This document shows, piece after piece, positions 1 to 10,026 of a stretch of DNA of 50,720 nt (its first letter is position 1; each line of letters opens with the position of its first letter). Position numbers and translations under genes: made by a program. The stretch covers positions 1-50,720 of the forward strand of contig JARGNI010000041.1 in the NCBI GenBank assembly GCA_029213195.1, given 5' to 3'. The stretch comes from Verrucomicrobiales bacterium. GTDB lineage: Bacteria; Verrucomicrobiota; Verrucomicrobiia; Verrucomicrobiales; DEV007. The notes below the pieces were generated by a model. It made no database searches. It saw only the letters and a list, made by a program, of their open reading frames with translations, and was not told where the DNA came from.

Positions 1-1
1 A

Positions 2-61
2 ACCTGGGACGGGGTCGATCAACTGAAAAAGGCAATGCCTGAGACCTATATTTTTAAGTAG
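2..61 (+). CDS. 3' end of a truncated gene, last 19 residues
   Basis: Frame 2 is open from the window edge to TAG at 59-61 and reads TWDGVDQLKKAMPETYIFK. The pattern 'GVxxLKxAMP' resembles the last repeat of leucine-rich-repeat proteins common in PVC bacteria, often attached to cytochrome-like domains. Only 19 residues are visible, so this is a weak resemblance. The following gene begins about 100 nt later on the same strand. Confidence 0.4.
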   Translation, partial: TWDGVDQLKKAMPETYIFK

Positions 62-161
62 AGGAATGGCCAAAACGCTCAAACACGCATCTTTCCAAAT
101 CTCAAAGAAGTTCCATAAGATAATTCAATCGCTGGCAGTCATTGTCCGGACAAACCAAACC

Positions 162-2891
162 ATGCTTCGACACTTTCCAGTTACTCTTTTCGCCGCCCTT
201 GTTTCGAGTTCCGGCCTCCGGGCGGAAACGCCCACGGTCACGATGCCGGCTGAGCATCGCGCCCTGCTCGAATCTCACTGCACCAAGTGCCACAATGCGG
301 ATAAACAAAAGGGCCGGGTCCGCCTCGACGACCTGCCATTCACCATCGACGGCATCGTAACGGCGGAACGCTGGCAGAAAATTCTCAATGCGCTGAACTC
401 GGGCGAAATGCCGCCGGAAGACGAGGAGCAACTCCCGGAGGCCGCAAAGGCGGATTTCCTCGATGATCTCGCCAACAACATGGTCGCGACGCGCAAACTG
501 CTTGCCGATCAAAAAGGTGCGATCACGATGCGGCGGTTGAATCGGCGCGAGTATCAGAACACGATTCGTGAGTTGTTGGGCGTGGAAATTCCGGTCGGCG
601 AATTGCCCTCCGACACCGGGTCGAGTAATTACGATACCGTCGGCGCGAATCTATTCATGTCGTCGAATCAGTTCGAGCAATACCTCAGCCTCGGCCGCAA
701 GGCCCTCGATGCCGCTTTCGCTCGAGAGCTGGCGGCGACGGAGGAGCGCTATTGGCGGTACGAAACGGAGGCGATCTCGGAAAAAGTGGCCAAAGTCGTA
801 GAGGCTCAGATCGACGCGAAGGCGCGTGCTGAAAAGTGGGTCCAAGAGGTCGAGGAAGCTGCCGCGCGGCCCGAGAACGCAGAGATCGTGGCCAAGCTTC
901 GCGCGGAGGTGGACAACAACGAAGGCAAGTTCCGCCGTTTGTGGAAACAGATCCCCGGCGCACCTGCTCCGGAATCGTTTGGCTTTCAGACGAAAGAGAA
1001 CAATGCCGACAAGGCCAATCGCGCACTCGCAGCTTACTGGCTGCCCTATCATCAATATTATCTCGAACAGCCTGCGATCGATACCGGGATGTATCTGGCG
1101 CTACCAACCGAGCATCCTTCTCAACTGGAGAACGGGGCGATCACCTTCCTGGTGGGCTGGAGCGCGCCCTCCTCGGGAGGCAAATGGCCGGCTGGCAATT
1201 ACGTCATTCGCGTTCGGGCGGCGCAGACCGGCCAGGGGACGCCGGACCGGCGCTTTATCGAATTTGGCGTGAACCCCCGTGGTAAGCAGGCGCTCAGCGT
1301 TCACGAAGTCACCGGAACGATGGAGTCGCCACAAACCATCGAAATCCCGTTCTACTTCGGCGATGCGGATGCCGAGCGTCACGATCGCAAGCTTTACATT
1401 CGCGAGAAAGGCACGCACGATCATTACCTGGTCACACGACTCCTGGCCAAGGAAGGAGCCAAACAAATGGAGATTGGCCAGGGCCGCCCGTATGCCCTGT
1501 GGGTCGACTGGCTGGAGATTGAGCGGATCCCGGATGCGGACCGTGTCCAACCGCCCGGGCTCGCGACGCTTGGAGACCTGCCATTGGACGATGAAACCAA
1601 GAAGCCGGCAGTTCCGGAACTGGAAACAGTGCGCGGTGTATTCGAGCGTTTTGCGCAGGAGACCTTTCGCGGGAGAGAGCCGGGAACGAAGTTCATCGAT
1701 GGCTTGGTTCGAAGATATGAAACGCGCCTGAGCGCGGGAGATCATCCGGTAGCGGCATTCAAAGAGAGCCTGGCGATCGTGCTTTCCTCCCCCATGTTTC
1801 TCTATCTCGCCGAACCCAATCTGGAAACGACGCCACGGCCCCTAACCAGCATCGAACTGGCAACCCGGCTTTCCTATTTTCTGTGGGGAACACAGCCCGA
1901 TCAAGAACTCCGTGAACTGGCGGCGAAGGGAGACCTCGCCCGACCGGAGGTGCTGAGCGCGCAGACCAAAAGGCTGCTCGACGACCCCCGGTCGCGGGGT
2001 TTCAGCGATGCCTTCACCTATCAATGGCTCGGGCTCGATCGGCTCGATTTCTTCCAGGTGGATCTGGTCAAGCATCGGCGATTCGACAACGCAACCAAGC
2101 TGGCGGCGCGGCATGAAATCTACGAAACCGTGGCTTATCTTCTGAGGGAAAACGAGAGTATCTCGAATTTGCTCAAATCCGATTTTGCCGTCATCAACAG
2201 TGTCCTCGCGGAGTATTATCATATCGAAGGCGTAACGGGAGATGAATTCCGCCCCGTCAAACTGCCGGATGGCTCGCCGCGTGGAGGTTTGTTAGGAATG
2301 GCGGCCGTCAGCCTGATGGGTGGGAACGGCGATGAGACCAGCCCGGTCGAGCGCGGTGCCTGGGTGCTGCGCAAACTCCTCAACGATCCGCCGCCGCCCG
2401 CACCCCCGAACATTCCCCAGATCGCGCGCCTCGCGGGCAAAGTGCTAACGACGCAGGAGCGCCTGCAACTTCACCAGGAAGAGGCGCAGTGCGCGAGCTG
2501 TCATCGCCGGATCGATCCGATCGGAATGGGCCTCGAGAATTTCGATGCGGTAGGCGCGTGGCGGATCGAGGACACCTACATCGTCAAGGATGACGAGGGC
2601 AAGCCGGTCGAGGGCAAAGAGAAAACATGGACGATCAATCCGTCCGGCAAACTCCACAAAGGTCCCGCCTTCAACGACTACTTTGAACTGCGGGATATTC
2701 TGGCGTCGAAAGAAGAGGACTTCGCGCGCGGCTTGACGGAGGGACTGGTCGAGTATGCGTTGGGGCGACCGGTTGGCTTTAGTGATGAAGAGCTTATTAC
2801 CGCGGTCGTCTCCCGGTCGAAGAGCGAGAACTACGCCTTTCGGGAGTTCATCCACTCCATCGTCAGCAGTAAAGAATTTCAAACCAAGTAA
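162..2891 (+). CDS. DUF1587/DUF1592/DUF1588/DUF1585 cytochrome-like protein (copy 1)
   Basis: Exported protein of 909 aa from ATG 162. This start gives a clean signal peptide (MLRHFPVTLFAALVSSSGLRA); the in-frame ATG at 66 would add 32 residues in front of it. A PSCyt-like haem motif CTKCH lies at residues 40-44. DUF1587 follows (RRLNRREYQNTIRELLGV), then a long central beta-rich region, DUF1592 (ELATRLSYFLWGT), DUF1588 (NGDETSPVERGAWVLRKLL) and DUF1585. A second motif, CASCH, is at residues 777-781. The family is typical of Planctomycetota and Verrucomicrobiota and has no established reaction. The two CxxCH motifs suggest covalent haem c and periplasmic electron transfer. It is followed after 5 nt by a DUF1552 gene, so the two are probably one operon. 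Copies 2 and 3 in this window have the same partner. Confidence 0.9.
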   Translation: MLRHFPVTLFAALVSSSGLRAETPTVTMPAEHRALLESHCTKCHNADKQKGRVRLDDLPFTIDGIVTAERWQKILNALNSGEMPPEDEEQLPEAAKADFLDDLANNMVATRKLLADQKGAITMRRLNRREYQNTIRELLGVEIPVGELPSDTGSSNYDTVGANLFMSSNQFEQYLSLGRKALDAAFARELAATEERYWRYETEAISEKVAKVVEAQIDAKARAEKWVQEVEEAAARPENAEIVAKLRAEVDNNEGKFRRLWKQIPGAPAPESFGFQTKENNADKANRALAAYWLPYHQYYLEQPAIDTGMYLALPTEHPSQLENGAITFLVGWSAPSSGGKWPAGNYVIRVRAAQTGQGTPDRRFIEFGVNPRGKQALSVHEVTGTMESPQTIEIPFYFGDADAERHDRKLYIREKGTHDHYLVTRLLAKEGAKQMEIGQGRPYALWVDWLEIERIPDADRVQPPGLATLGDLPLDDETKKPAVPELETVRGVFERFAQETFRGREPGTKFIDGLVRRYETRLSAGDHPVAAFKESLAIVLSSPMFLYLAEPNLETTPRPLTSIELATRLSYFLWGTQPDQELRELAAKGDLARPEVLSAQTKRLLDDPRSRGFSDAFTYQWLGLDRLDFFQVDLVKHRRFDNATKLAARHEIYETVAYLLRENESISNLLKSDFAVINSVLAEYYHIEGVTGDEFRPVKLPDGSPRGGLLGMAAVSLMGGNGDETSPVERGAWVLRKLLNDPPPPAPPNIPQIARLAGKVLTTQERLQLHQEEAQCASCHRRIDPIGMGLENFDAVGAWRIEDTYIVKDDEGKPVEGKEKTWTINPSGKLHKGPAFNDYFELRDILASKEEDFARGLTEGLVEYALGRPVGFSDEELITAVVSRSKSENYAFREFIHSIVSSKEFQTK

Positions 2892-2896
2892 CACGT

Positions 2897-4186
2897 ATGA
2901 GCCATCGCCGTCACTTTCTCAAATCCAGCACCGCCCTCATCGCGCTGCCCTTTCTCGAATCCCTCGGCTTTCGCCGATTCGCTTCCGCAGCCCAAACCGC
3001 GACACCTCCCAAACGCCTCGTCTTTCTCGGCTTCGGTTGGGGAGTCACCGAGGAAACGTGGTATCCTGACATCAAAACCCCTGGACCGGATTATCTTCTT
3101 CCCGAGGGCCTGAAGCCGCTCGAGCGGCACAAAAAAGATTTCTCGATCGTCCAGGGCCTCTGGAATCAATACTCCGTCGAAGGGCATGCCGGGAGTACCT
3201 GGTGGCTTTCCGGGGCCAACAAATTTGCTCAACCGGGGCAGAGCATGCACAACACGATCTCCGCTGATCAGGTCGCTGCCGGGCAACTTGGTCTGCACAC
3301 CCGTTTCTCCTCCCTTCAACTCAACACCGGCGAATCTGGAGGAGCAGCTGGTCATGGCCCCGGCCTGTCGATGGCCTGGGATCAAAACGGAAAGCCGGTC
3401 GCGGGCCTCGATGATCCCGTGCAGGTCTACCACCGTCTTTTTTCCAGCGATGACACTCCGATCGAGGAGCAGAAAGCCCGCCTTGTCGAACAGCGTAGCG
3501 TGCTCGATACCGTTTTGGAAAACGCGCGTTCGTTACAGCGCGGCCTCGGCAAAGACGACAACGAAAAGCTTGGCGAATATTTCCAGAGCATTCGCGATAT
3601 CGAAACCCGTCTCAGCAAGGAAGAAAGATGGATCGGTGTCGCCCGGCCTGAAGCTCCGATCGGCGAGCCGCGCGGCGCCGCCGAAGGCAAAGGGTCGGTC
3701 GCCCTGATGTATGACCTGCTCATCGCCGCCTTTCAGACCGACAGCACACGCGTCATCACCTATCGTCAGCCGGGTGGCCATGATTTTCTGAGCAGCATTG
3801 GCGTCGATGTCCATCCCCACGACATGAGCCACTACGCGACGACCAAAGGTGAAAAACTGGCCGCCTCACAAAAACGCGACCTGACCAACAACACCTTGCT
3901 CGCGGGCCTCATCGACAAGCTCAAGGCCACGAAAGAAGCAGACGGCAGCAGCCTCTTCGATCACATCGCGCTGGCCTACGGCAGTAACATTCGCTCAGGC
4001 CATCACCTGTCCAATTGCCCGACACTCCTCACCGGTGGTGGCGCGGGAGTTAAGCTCGGCGAAAACATCGTCACTCCGGAAAATACGCCGCTATGTAATG
4101 CGTGGCTGACCATGCTGCAGGGGGTCGGTGTGGAAGCCGAACGTCACGGTGACAGCACCGGGGTTTTGAAGCAGATTTTGGCCTGA
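2897..4186 (+). CDS. DUF1552 (HXXSHH) Tat-exported protein (copy 1)
   Basis: Protein of 429 aa with a twin-arginine-type leader (SHRRHFLKSSTALIALPFL). It belongs to DUF1552, whose diagnostic motif is HxxSHH; here it reads HDMSHY at residues 308-313, so the last histidine is replaced by tyrosine. The conserved FQTDSTRV segment and the late LAYGSNIRSGHHLSNCPTLL segment are present. Function is unknown; the fold is generally grouped with alkaline-phosphatase-like or DUF1501-like proteins. The gene starts 5 nt after the stop of the DUF1592 gene and has no obvious Shine-Dalgarno sequence, which fits translational coupling. A Tat leader implies folding, perhaps with a cofactor, before export. Confidence 0.88.
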   Translation: MSHRRHFLKSSTALIALPFLESLGFRRFASAAQTATPPKRLVFLGFGWGVTEETWYPDIKTPGPDYLLPEGLKPLERHKKDFSIVQGLWNQYSVEGHAGSTWWLSGANKFAQPGQSMHNTISADQVAAGQLGLHTRFSSLQLNTGESGGAAGHGPGLSMAWDQNGKPVAGLDDPVQVYHRLFSSDDTPIEEQKARLVEQRSVLDTVLENARSLQRGLGKDDNEKLGEYFQSIRDIETRLSKEERWIGVARPEAPIGEPRGAAEGKGSVALMYDLLIAAFQTDSTRVITYRQPGGHDFLSSIGVDVHPHDMSHYATTKGEKLAASQKRDLTNNTLLAGLIDKLKATKEADGSSLFDHIALAYGSNIRSGHHLSNCPTLLTGGGAGVKLGENIVTPENTPLCNAWLTMLQGVGVEAERHGDSTGVLKQILA

Positions 4187-4286
4187 GCAGCCTTCGGTGG
4201 AAGCGTTTACCTCAATTCAGCTGGTTGTGAGTGTGAATGAAAGTGAAGGACTGCTTGTGAGTGCTCGGGGTGATCTCATCAAGGAG

Positions 4287-4305
4287 GGGCGGTTTCCTAC
4301 CGCCC
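4287..4305 (+). terminator. GC-rich hairpin after DUF1592-DUF1552 pair 1
   Basis: GGGCGGT (4287-4293), loop TTCCT, ACCGCCC (4299-4305): a perfect 7-bp stem about 100 nt past the DUF1552 stop codon. No U-tract follows, so it may be a rho-independent-like stop, an mRNA 3' end stabiliser, or a copy of a dispersed palindrome. Confidence 0.4.
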
Positions 4306-4440
4306 TGTGATCGGGAAGAATCACGATGACCCCGCATAGGTTAAAGGCGAATCCCTGGCAACAAATTCAAAGGATTTGCTTTTGGCCCTCCTCCATTGAT
4401 TGCGGTGAAATAGCCTTGGAAAACCGAGTCGAATCAACAG

Positions 4441-6846
4441 ATGCTTTCCTCTGCTATGATTCGTTCCGCGCTGCTTCTACTCCTTCTTCTGGTTGGTTGC
4501 GTGAAAGCAGACGCTCAACCCTTCATCGTTGAAAATGGAGCCGCCCGGGCGGAGATCATTATTCCGGAAACTCCACCCCGAATGGTGAAACTCGCGGCGG
4601 AAGAGTTGCAGTTGCATCTCGAAAAGATCAGCGATGGCCGCCTGCCGATAGTGACCTCGCCGACGGATCGTACGCCGGTGAGAATCTATATCGGAAAGAG
4701 CGAAGGCACAGAAGAACTGGGGATCGATGACACAGGTCTGCGTTACGGAGCTTACCGAATCGTTTCCGGACCGAACTGGCTCGTGTTATTGGGACACGAT
4801 TTTGACTTCACTCCAGTGGAGCCCACCAGCCGCCAGCGGAACGATCAGGACCGTGCTCAAAAGGAATGGGACAAACTGACCGCTGACAAGACCGATGCCG
4901 CCTGGGGATTTCCAATGGCATCGACGTACCGCGGGTTCAACCGCGCCACCGAAACCTGGGCCAATGACGAAGGAGGCTCCCTTCAGGCCGTCTACGGATT
5001 TCTGCGAGAGCTCGGTGTCCGCTGGTATCTGCCGGGCAACCTGGGCGAGATCATTCCCAAACAAACCACGATTCCTTTGCCGCAAATGGACGAGGAGGTT
5101 CATCCTGATTTTGCGGTTCGCCAATACCTGGGGCCGATGTATGCCAATGCCCCAAAAGAAACTGTTCTATGGGGACGGCGCATCGGGCTCAACTATGGAT
5201 ATGAGTTGCTTGGTGTCGGCCCGAAAACGCACGGGCTCAGCCGTGTTCATGCCCGCGAGGAAATGAAGCAGGCCCATCCTGAATACTATGCCTTAATCGG
5301 GGAGAAAAGGAATACGACCACCAAGGGGACCGGGCACGCCTGCTGGTCGGAGGCGGGTCTGGAGAAAGAGGCGATCGCCTATGCCCGGACGCTTTTCAGT
5401 CACTACGGAGAGCCGACGTTACAACTGTCGCCCCAGGATGGATTGCAGATGTGCCGCTGCGACAAGTGCTCCGAACTAACGCCTTCGGATGCGGTCTGGG
5501 GCTTTCTCAATCGCGTCGCGGCCGGCACCCGGGAAACTCATCCCGACCGCTTTCTTGTCGGCGCTGCCTACTCGTCGTATCGCGAATTGCCCCCCAACAT
5601 CGATCAGCTCGAACCCAATATTATCGTGCGAATCAACAATGTGGGGCGGCCGAGATTCCGAGACGAAGAACACTGGCAATGGTATCAGGACCTGGTCGAT
5701 GGGTGGAAAAAGAAAGCTTCGTCCGGCAAAATCATCCGGGTGGAGAACAACTATTACGATACGGTCATTCACCCGCATGCGATCGCTCGCGATATTCAGG
5801 CCATGAAAGGCATCTCCCTCGGCGAAATGAATGAGGTCGCGAGGGAATACACCCCCGGGAGAAATGGTCAGACCTGGGGGAACCCCGGCACCAATCATCT
5901 CAACCTCTACATCAATGCCCGCTTTCTGTTCGACGCCGATCAGAATATCGAAAACGTGCTCTCCGAATACTATCGCCTTTTCTACGGGCCTGCCGCTGAG
6001 GGAATGCGGAAAGCCTTCGACTACGCGGAAAGCCACTACAATACCGAAGGAAAAGCCGAGCTGCGCCTCCCCGAACGGGTAGGCCTGCTCGAGTTACTCC
6101 ATAAAGCGCGGGAGAGCACCGCAGAAGGTTCCATTTATCGCAAACGAATCGATCTGATCGTCGAGGAATTCGATCCGCTGGCAGAACTGCAGGACAAGCT
6201 CACGTCCACCCGGAAACGTGGCGATGTTCCGCGGTTTGAATATTGGAATCGAGCCAATGGCAAATGGGACGCAGATCGCGCGACGGCCAAAGTCGATGGA
6301 AAACTGGACGAACGGTACTGGACGCTCCGAGGGAAACTGAGCGGTTCCGAAAAACCGGAACGTTTTCAGATCCTTCTCGGGGCTGACTCGCTCTGGATCG
6401 GCGTGCGATGTTTCGATGATCCGGAGAGCCCTGGAGCTGCCGGAGAAACCGACCTCGATGCCGACTCCATCCTGGATGGCGAGCGCATCGAGATCTTGCT
6501 TGAGACCGATGCTCATGCCTTCTACCAGATCGCGGTGACACCGCAGGGCGGAATCTATGATGCAGATGTAATCGGAGAGAACGGCAAACGTTGGAACTCG
6601 AACGCAGAAGTCGCTGTCGCCCGCGAACCGGGAGGGTGGACCCTCGAGGCGCGCATTCCGCTGATCCCTGAAATGGAAGGTGCCGGTGATCCATTGCATC
6701 ACATCCTCTACCGGAGACATCCGACCAAACTCTGGCCGTGGTATTTTAATATCGTTCGAATTCGCGGAGAGAAGACCTCAGCTTTCATCCCCGTTTCGAG
6801 AGAGGAAAGACTCGATCCGTTTACCTTCGGAAAACTGGCGCGCTGA
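4441..6846 (+). CDS. DUF4838 lipoprotein with C-terminal CBM9-like domain
   Basis: Protein of 801 aa. The N-terminus has a run of leucines ending in LVGC, a lipobox, so it is probably lipid-anchored; ATG 4456 is an alternative start five codons in. The N-terminal half has the alpha-glucuronidase-like N-domain style (AARAEIIIPE, AAEELQLHLEKISDGRLPI). The DUF4838 core follows, with the cysteine cluster C338-R-C340-DK-C343, a WGFLNRVA helix, and the NPGTNHLNLYINARFLFD and YYRLFYGPAAEGM segments. The last roughly 180 residues (VDGKLDERYWTLRGKL onward) resemble family 9 carbohydrate-binding modules. DUF4838 proteins are thought to act on polysaccharides but no reaction is proven. The gene stands between a terminator-like hairpin and a sulfatase, which fits a glycan-degradation role. 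Confidence 0.85.
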   Translation: MLSSAMIRSALLLLLLLVGCVKADAQPFIVENGAARAEIIIPETPPRMVKLAAEELQLHLEKISDGRLPIVTSPTDRTPVRIYIGKSEGTEELGIDDTGLRYGAYRIVSGPNWLVLLGHDFDFTPVEPTSRQRNDQDRAQKEWDKLTADKTDAAWGFPMASTYRGFNRATETWANDEGGSLQAVYGFLRELGVRWYLPGNLGEIIPKQTTIPLPQMDEEVHPDFAVRQYLGPMYANAPKETVLWGRRIGLNYGYELLGVGPKTHGLSRVHAREEMKQAHPEYYALIGEKRNTTTKGTGHACWSEAGLEKEAIAYARTLFSHYGEPTLQLSPQDGLQMCRCDKCSELTPSDAVWGFLNRVAAGTRETHPDRFLVGAAYSSYRELPPNIDQLEPNIIVRINNVGRPRFRDEEHWQWYQDLVDGWKKKASSGKIIRVENNYYDTVIHPHAIARDIQAMKGISLGEMNEVAREYTPGRNGQTWGNPGTNHLNLYINARFLFDADQNIENVLSEYYRLFYGPAAEGMRKAFDYAESHYNTEGKAELRLPERVGLLELLHKARESTAEGSIYRKRIDLIVEEFDPLAELQDKLTSTRKRGDVPRFEYWNRANGKWDADRATAKVDGKLDERYWTLRGKLSGSEKPERFQILLGADSLWIGVRCFDDPESPGAAGETDLDADSILDGERIEILLETDAHAFYQIAVTPQGGIYDADVIGENGKRWNSNAEVAVAREPGGWTLEARIPLIPEMEGAGDPLHHILYRRHPTKLWPWYFNIVRIRGEKTSAFIPVSREERLDPFTFGKLAR

Positions 6847-7083
6847 AGGCGCATCATTTCCGCAACCTCAACTGATCGCAGAGAGTTCGAAGCCCACAAG
6901 AAAGCGTTCAGATAACACTTGATCAGAGTTGGTTCTCTTGGTTTTTATCGACATGGAGGGCAATGACTCCCTCAACTGGCGAACTAGCTCCCTTCCTCCT
7001 TGTGTGCCCCCCTGCTGCTACGCCAATAGCTTGACGAATGGGATGAGTTTGCGCTCAATAGTCGCACCCCGCCCTTCTCTACC

Positions 7084-8451
7084 ATGCCGCGCACCCCTTT
7101 TCTCATCCTGTTCCTTCTTGTCCTCCTCGCTTCGGTACTGCCGACCCAGGCTCAAGTGGCCGACCGTCCCAACGTACTTTTCATTGCCATTGATGACTTG
7201 AATCACTGGCTCGGGCACCTCGGGCGCAACCCTCAGGCGAAGACGCCGAACATCGACCGGCTCGCTGGGATGGGCGTCTCGTTTACGAGTGCTTACTGCG
7301 CCGTTCCTGCCTGCGAACCGTCCCGCCTGGCCTTGATGGGAGGTCGTCGCCCCTGGACAACGGGCGCCTACATGAACGGCGACCGTTGGAAAACTTTCCA
7401 GAAACCTGGCGAGGGCTTGGCTGCCCAGTTCCTCAAGGCGGACTACTACGTCGCCGGCGCAGGCAAGATCTATCACGGGATCGGGGATCACCTCTCCGCG
7501 GAATGGACGGAGTACATGGATCCGAAAGGGCTTTCGGCCAACGGCCCCGGAGTGACCAAGTTCGACGGCTACTTCGAACCGCACGACCACGATCTCAAGG
7601 ATGAGGACCTCACCGACTGGCACTCTGCCGACTACTGCATCGAACGCCTCGGCAAGAAACATGACAAACCGTTCTTCCTCGCGTGCGGTTTGTACAAGCC
7701 CCACCTCGCCTTCGTAGCGCCGCGCAAGTATTACAAGGACTTTCCACTCGAAGACATTCAACTGCCTCCTCACCTCGAGAATGATCTCGACGATATCCCT
7801 GCGGCAGGCCGGAAGATGAATAACAAGGACCACGAGACGATGATCAAGAACGGCAGTTGGAAGCTGGCCATCCAGTCCTACCTCGCCACCTGTGCCTACA
7901 CCGACATGAACGTCGGTCGCCTCCTCGATGCGCTGGAAACGGGACCCAACAGGGAAAACACCATCATCGTTCTCTGGAGTGATCACGGCTGGTCGCTCGG
8001 TGAAAAGGAGCACTGGCGGAAGTTTGCCCTTTGGGAAGAACCGACTCGTACGGCTCTCATCTGGGCCGCGCCCGGTGTCACACCGAAGGGCGAGCGCTGC
8101 GATCGCCCGGTCGACCTGATGAGCATCTATCCAACCCTCTGCGATCTCGCCGGCCTCCCTAAACCGGATCATCTCGACGGAAAGAGCATCCTGCCCCTGC
8201 TCAAGGATCCCAAGGCCGAATGGTCGGAGCCCGCCATCACGACTCACGGCTATCGGAATCACGCCCTGCGTCTCGATCACTGGCGCCTCATCCAGTACCG
8301 GGATGGTTCACAGGAGCTTTACGATCATCGGGAGGATCCCTACGAATACGAAAATCTCGCCAAGGATTCCAAGCATGCTGAGACCTTGGCCGAGTTGGAA
8401 GCGCTGCTTCCGAAAAACAACGCCAAGCACCAAAAGGGCGGGGCGAAGTAG
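7084..8451 (+). CDS. Sulfatase, iduronate-2-sulfatase-like
   Basis: Secreted type I sulfatase of 455 aa with a clear signal peptide (FLILFLLVLLASVLPTQAQ). The metal-binding start DRPNVLFIAIDDLNHWLG is followed by the formylglycine motif C77-E-P-S-R, needing oxidation by formylglycine-generating enzyme. NTIIVLWSDHGWSLGEKEHW carries the second metal-binding Asp-His. The C-terminal strand with LYDHREDPYEYENLA is typical of iduronate-2-sulfatase-like enzymes. It should hydrolyse sulfate esters of a polysaccharide; the substrate cannot be read from the sequence. The length is normal. It lies upstream of a PQQ-propeller gene on the same strand, 163 bp away, and has a decayed relative 1.6 kb downstream. 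Confidence 0.92.
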   Translation: MPRTPFLILFLLVLLASVLPTQAQVADRPNVLFIAIDDLNHWLGHLGRNPQAKTPNIDRLAGMGVSFTSAYCAVPACEPSRLALMGGRRPWTTGAYMNGDRWKTFQKPGEGLAAQFLKADYYVAGAGKIYHGIGDHLSAEWTEYMDPKGLSANGPGVTKFDGYFEPHDHDLKDEDLTDWHSADYCIERLGKKHDKPFFLACGLYKPHLAFVAPRKYYKDFPLEDIQLPPHLENDLDDIPAAGRKMNNKDHETMIKNGSWKLAIQSYLATCAYTDMNVGRLLDALETGPNRENTIIVLWSDHGWSLGEKEHWRKFALWEEPTRTALIWAAPGVTPKGERCDRPVDLMSIYPTLCDLAGLPKPDHLDGKSILPLLKDPKAEWSEPAITTHGYRNHALRLDHWRLIQYRDGSQELYDHREDPYEYENLAKDSKHAETLAELEALLPKNNAKHQKGGAK

Positions 8452-8614
8452 AGGCAGGGAAAGTGGTCAGCAGTCCGATTTCAACATTCCTCAGTCTAGC
8501 TGGCTCACACTACATCTCCTGACATTTCACGATGCCTCCCGACCCAGCTTCCTCGCACACATCACACACGAACGCCCCTTGGCTCCCTTCCCACCTGTGC
8601 TAAACTCCCCCGTC

Positions 8615-9886
8615 ATGAGAATCTCCCCCACCCTCGCCGGAACGCTGACCGCCCTTTACCTGTCCCTGTTTTCCTCCACTCTGCCTGCCGACGACTGGCC
8701 CGGTTGGCGCGGCCCTTCTCACACGGGAAGTCTGTCCGGAGGAGACTACCCAACCGAATGGAGCGTCGATTCCGTGTCCTGGAAAGTCCCCCTGCCCGGC
8801 AAAGGCGCGGCCAGTCCCGCGGTCTGGAACGACCGGATTTTCGTGACCTCCCCGGAGAACGGAGTCGACACGGTGTTTGCCTTTGATCTCGATGGCAAAC
8901 AGGTCTGGAAGACGGCTTTCGGTCAGGAGACCCCGGGGAAGCACAAGACGCTCGGCACCAGCAGCAACGCCTCGCCGATCACGGATGGCAAGGCGGTCTA
9001 CGTCTACTTCAAGAGCGGAACCATCGCGGCCCTGGAGATGGATGGCTCGGTGCGATGGCAGCGGAACCTGGTCGAGGACTTCGGGCCACAGAAACTCTAT
9101 TGGGACCAGGGAAGCTCTCCTGTGATTGTGGGTGATCTGCTCATTCTCCCCCGCCTCCATGCGGGAAATTCCTGGGTTGCTGGCTTCAACCTTACCGACG
9201 GTGAGGTTCGCTGGAAAACGGAACGCAACTACAAGGTCCCGGCGGAGAACGACAACGGCTACACCACGCCGGTTCCGATTCGCCACGGCGATCGCGATGC
9301 GGTCCTGGTCTGGTGCTCCGACCACGTCACCACCTATGCGGTCGACAATGGAGAACTCCTCTGGTCGTGCGGTGGCTTCAATCCCAAGGCCATGAAGCTC
9401 TGGCCCCACATCGCGACCCCTGTCGTGGTCGACGACGTCGCCGTGATCCCCGTGGGACGAGACGATCGGAAACAGGCCTCCGTACATGCCGTCCGTCTCG
9501 GCGGAGAAGGCGATGTCACCGAAACCCACCGGATCTGGAACACCGACGATTTTGGTGTCTATGTCGCCAGTCCGGTCGCCTACGAGGGCCGAGTCTATCT
9601 GCTGCGCCACAAGGGTGGACTGGTCTGCATCGATCCCAAGACCGGCGAGCCTCACTGGGAAGCAGCCTTTCCCCGGGCCGCAGATGCCTACTACGCTTCT
9701 CCCGTGATTGCCGGAGGCATCCTTTACGCCGCCCGCGAGGACGGTGTTGTCTTCGCGGCAAAGGTGGGAGAGAAGTTCGAACTCCTGAGCGAGAACGCGA
9801 TGGGCGAACAGATCCTCGCGTCACCGGTGCCGTTTGATGGCAAGCTGCTGCTTCGCAGCGAAAAGCACCTCTTCTGTGTGGAGTAG
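8615..9886 (+). CDS. PQQ-binding-like beta-propeller repeat protein
   Basis: Exported protein of 423 aa. ATG 8615 is chosen because it gives a signal peptide (LAGTLTALYLSLFSSTLPA) directly before the family start DDWPGWRGPSHTGS; the open frame extends upstream into the sulfatase gene but without such a signal. Repeated blades read as AFDLDGKQVWKT, ALEMDGSVRWQRN, LTDGEVRWKT, TYAVDNGELLWSCGG and CIDPKTGEPHWEA, the outer-membrane YncE/BamB-like PQQ propeller pattern. Such proteins are abundant and uncharacterised in PVC bacteria and most do not carry the residues for PQQ catalysis. The neighbouring sulfatase may be co-expressed. Confidence 0.88.
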   Translation: MRISPTLAGTLTALYLSLFSSTLPADDWPGWRGPSHTGSLSGGDYPTEWSVDSVSWKVPLPGKGAASPAVWNDRIFVTSPENGVDTVFAFDLDGKQVWKTAFGQETPGKHKTLGTSSNASPITDGKAVYVYFKSGTIAALEMDGSVRWQRNLVEDFGPQKLYWDQGSSPVIVGDLLILPRLHAGNSWVAGFNLTDGEVRWKTERNYKVPAENDNGYTTPVPIRHGDRDAVLVWCSDHVTTYAVDNGELLWSCGGFNPKAMKLWPHIATPVVVDDVAVIPVGRDDRKQASVHAVRLGGEGDVTETHRIWNTDDFGVYVASPVAYEGRVYLLRHKGGLVCIDPKTGEPHWEAAFPRAADAYYASPVIAGGILYAAREDGVVFAAKVGEKFELLSENAMGEQILASPVPFDGKLLLRSEKHLFCVE

Positions 9887-10026
9887 GATTTCGTAAACAA
9901 AGCTGAACACCCTCGCTTCGCGGTTGGCAAAGGAATGATGGCGGACAGGTGTCCTTCGAGGATATCTCTCGAAATAGGCTTTCCAAGTCCCCGCCTGTTT
10001 CCTTTTCCTACATGGTTTAGAGAGCA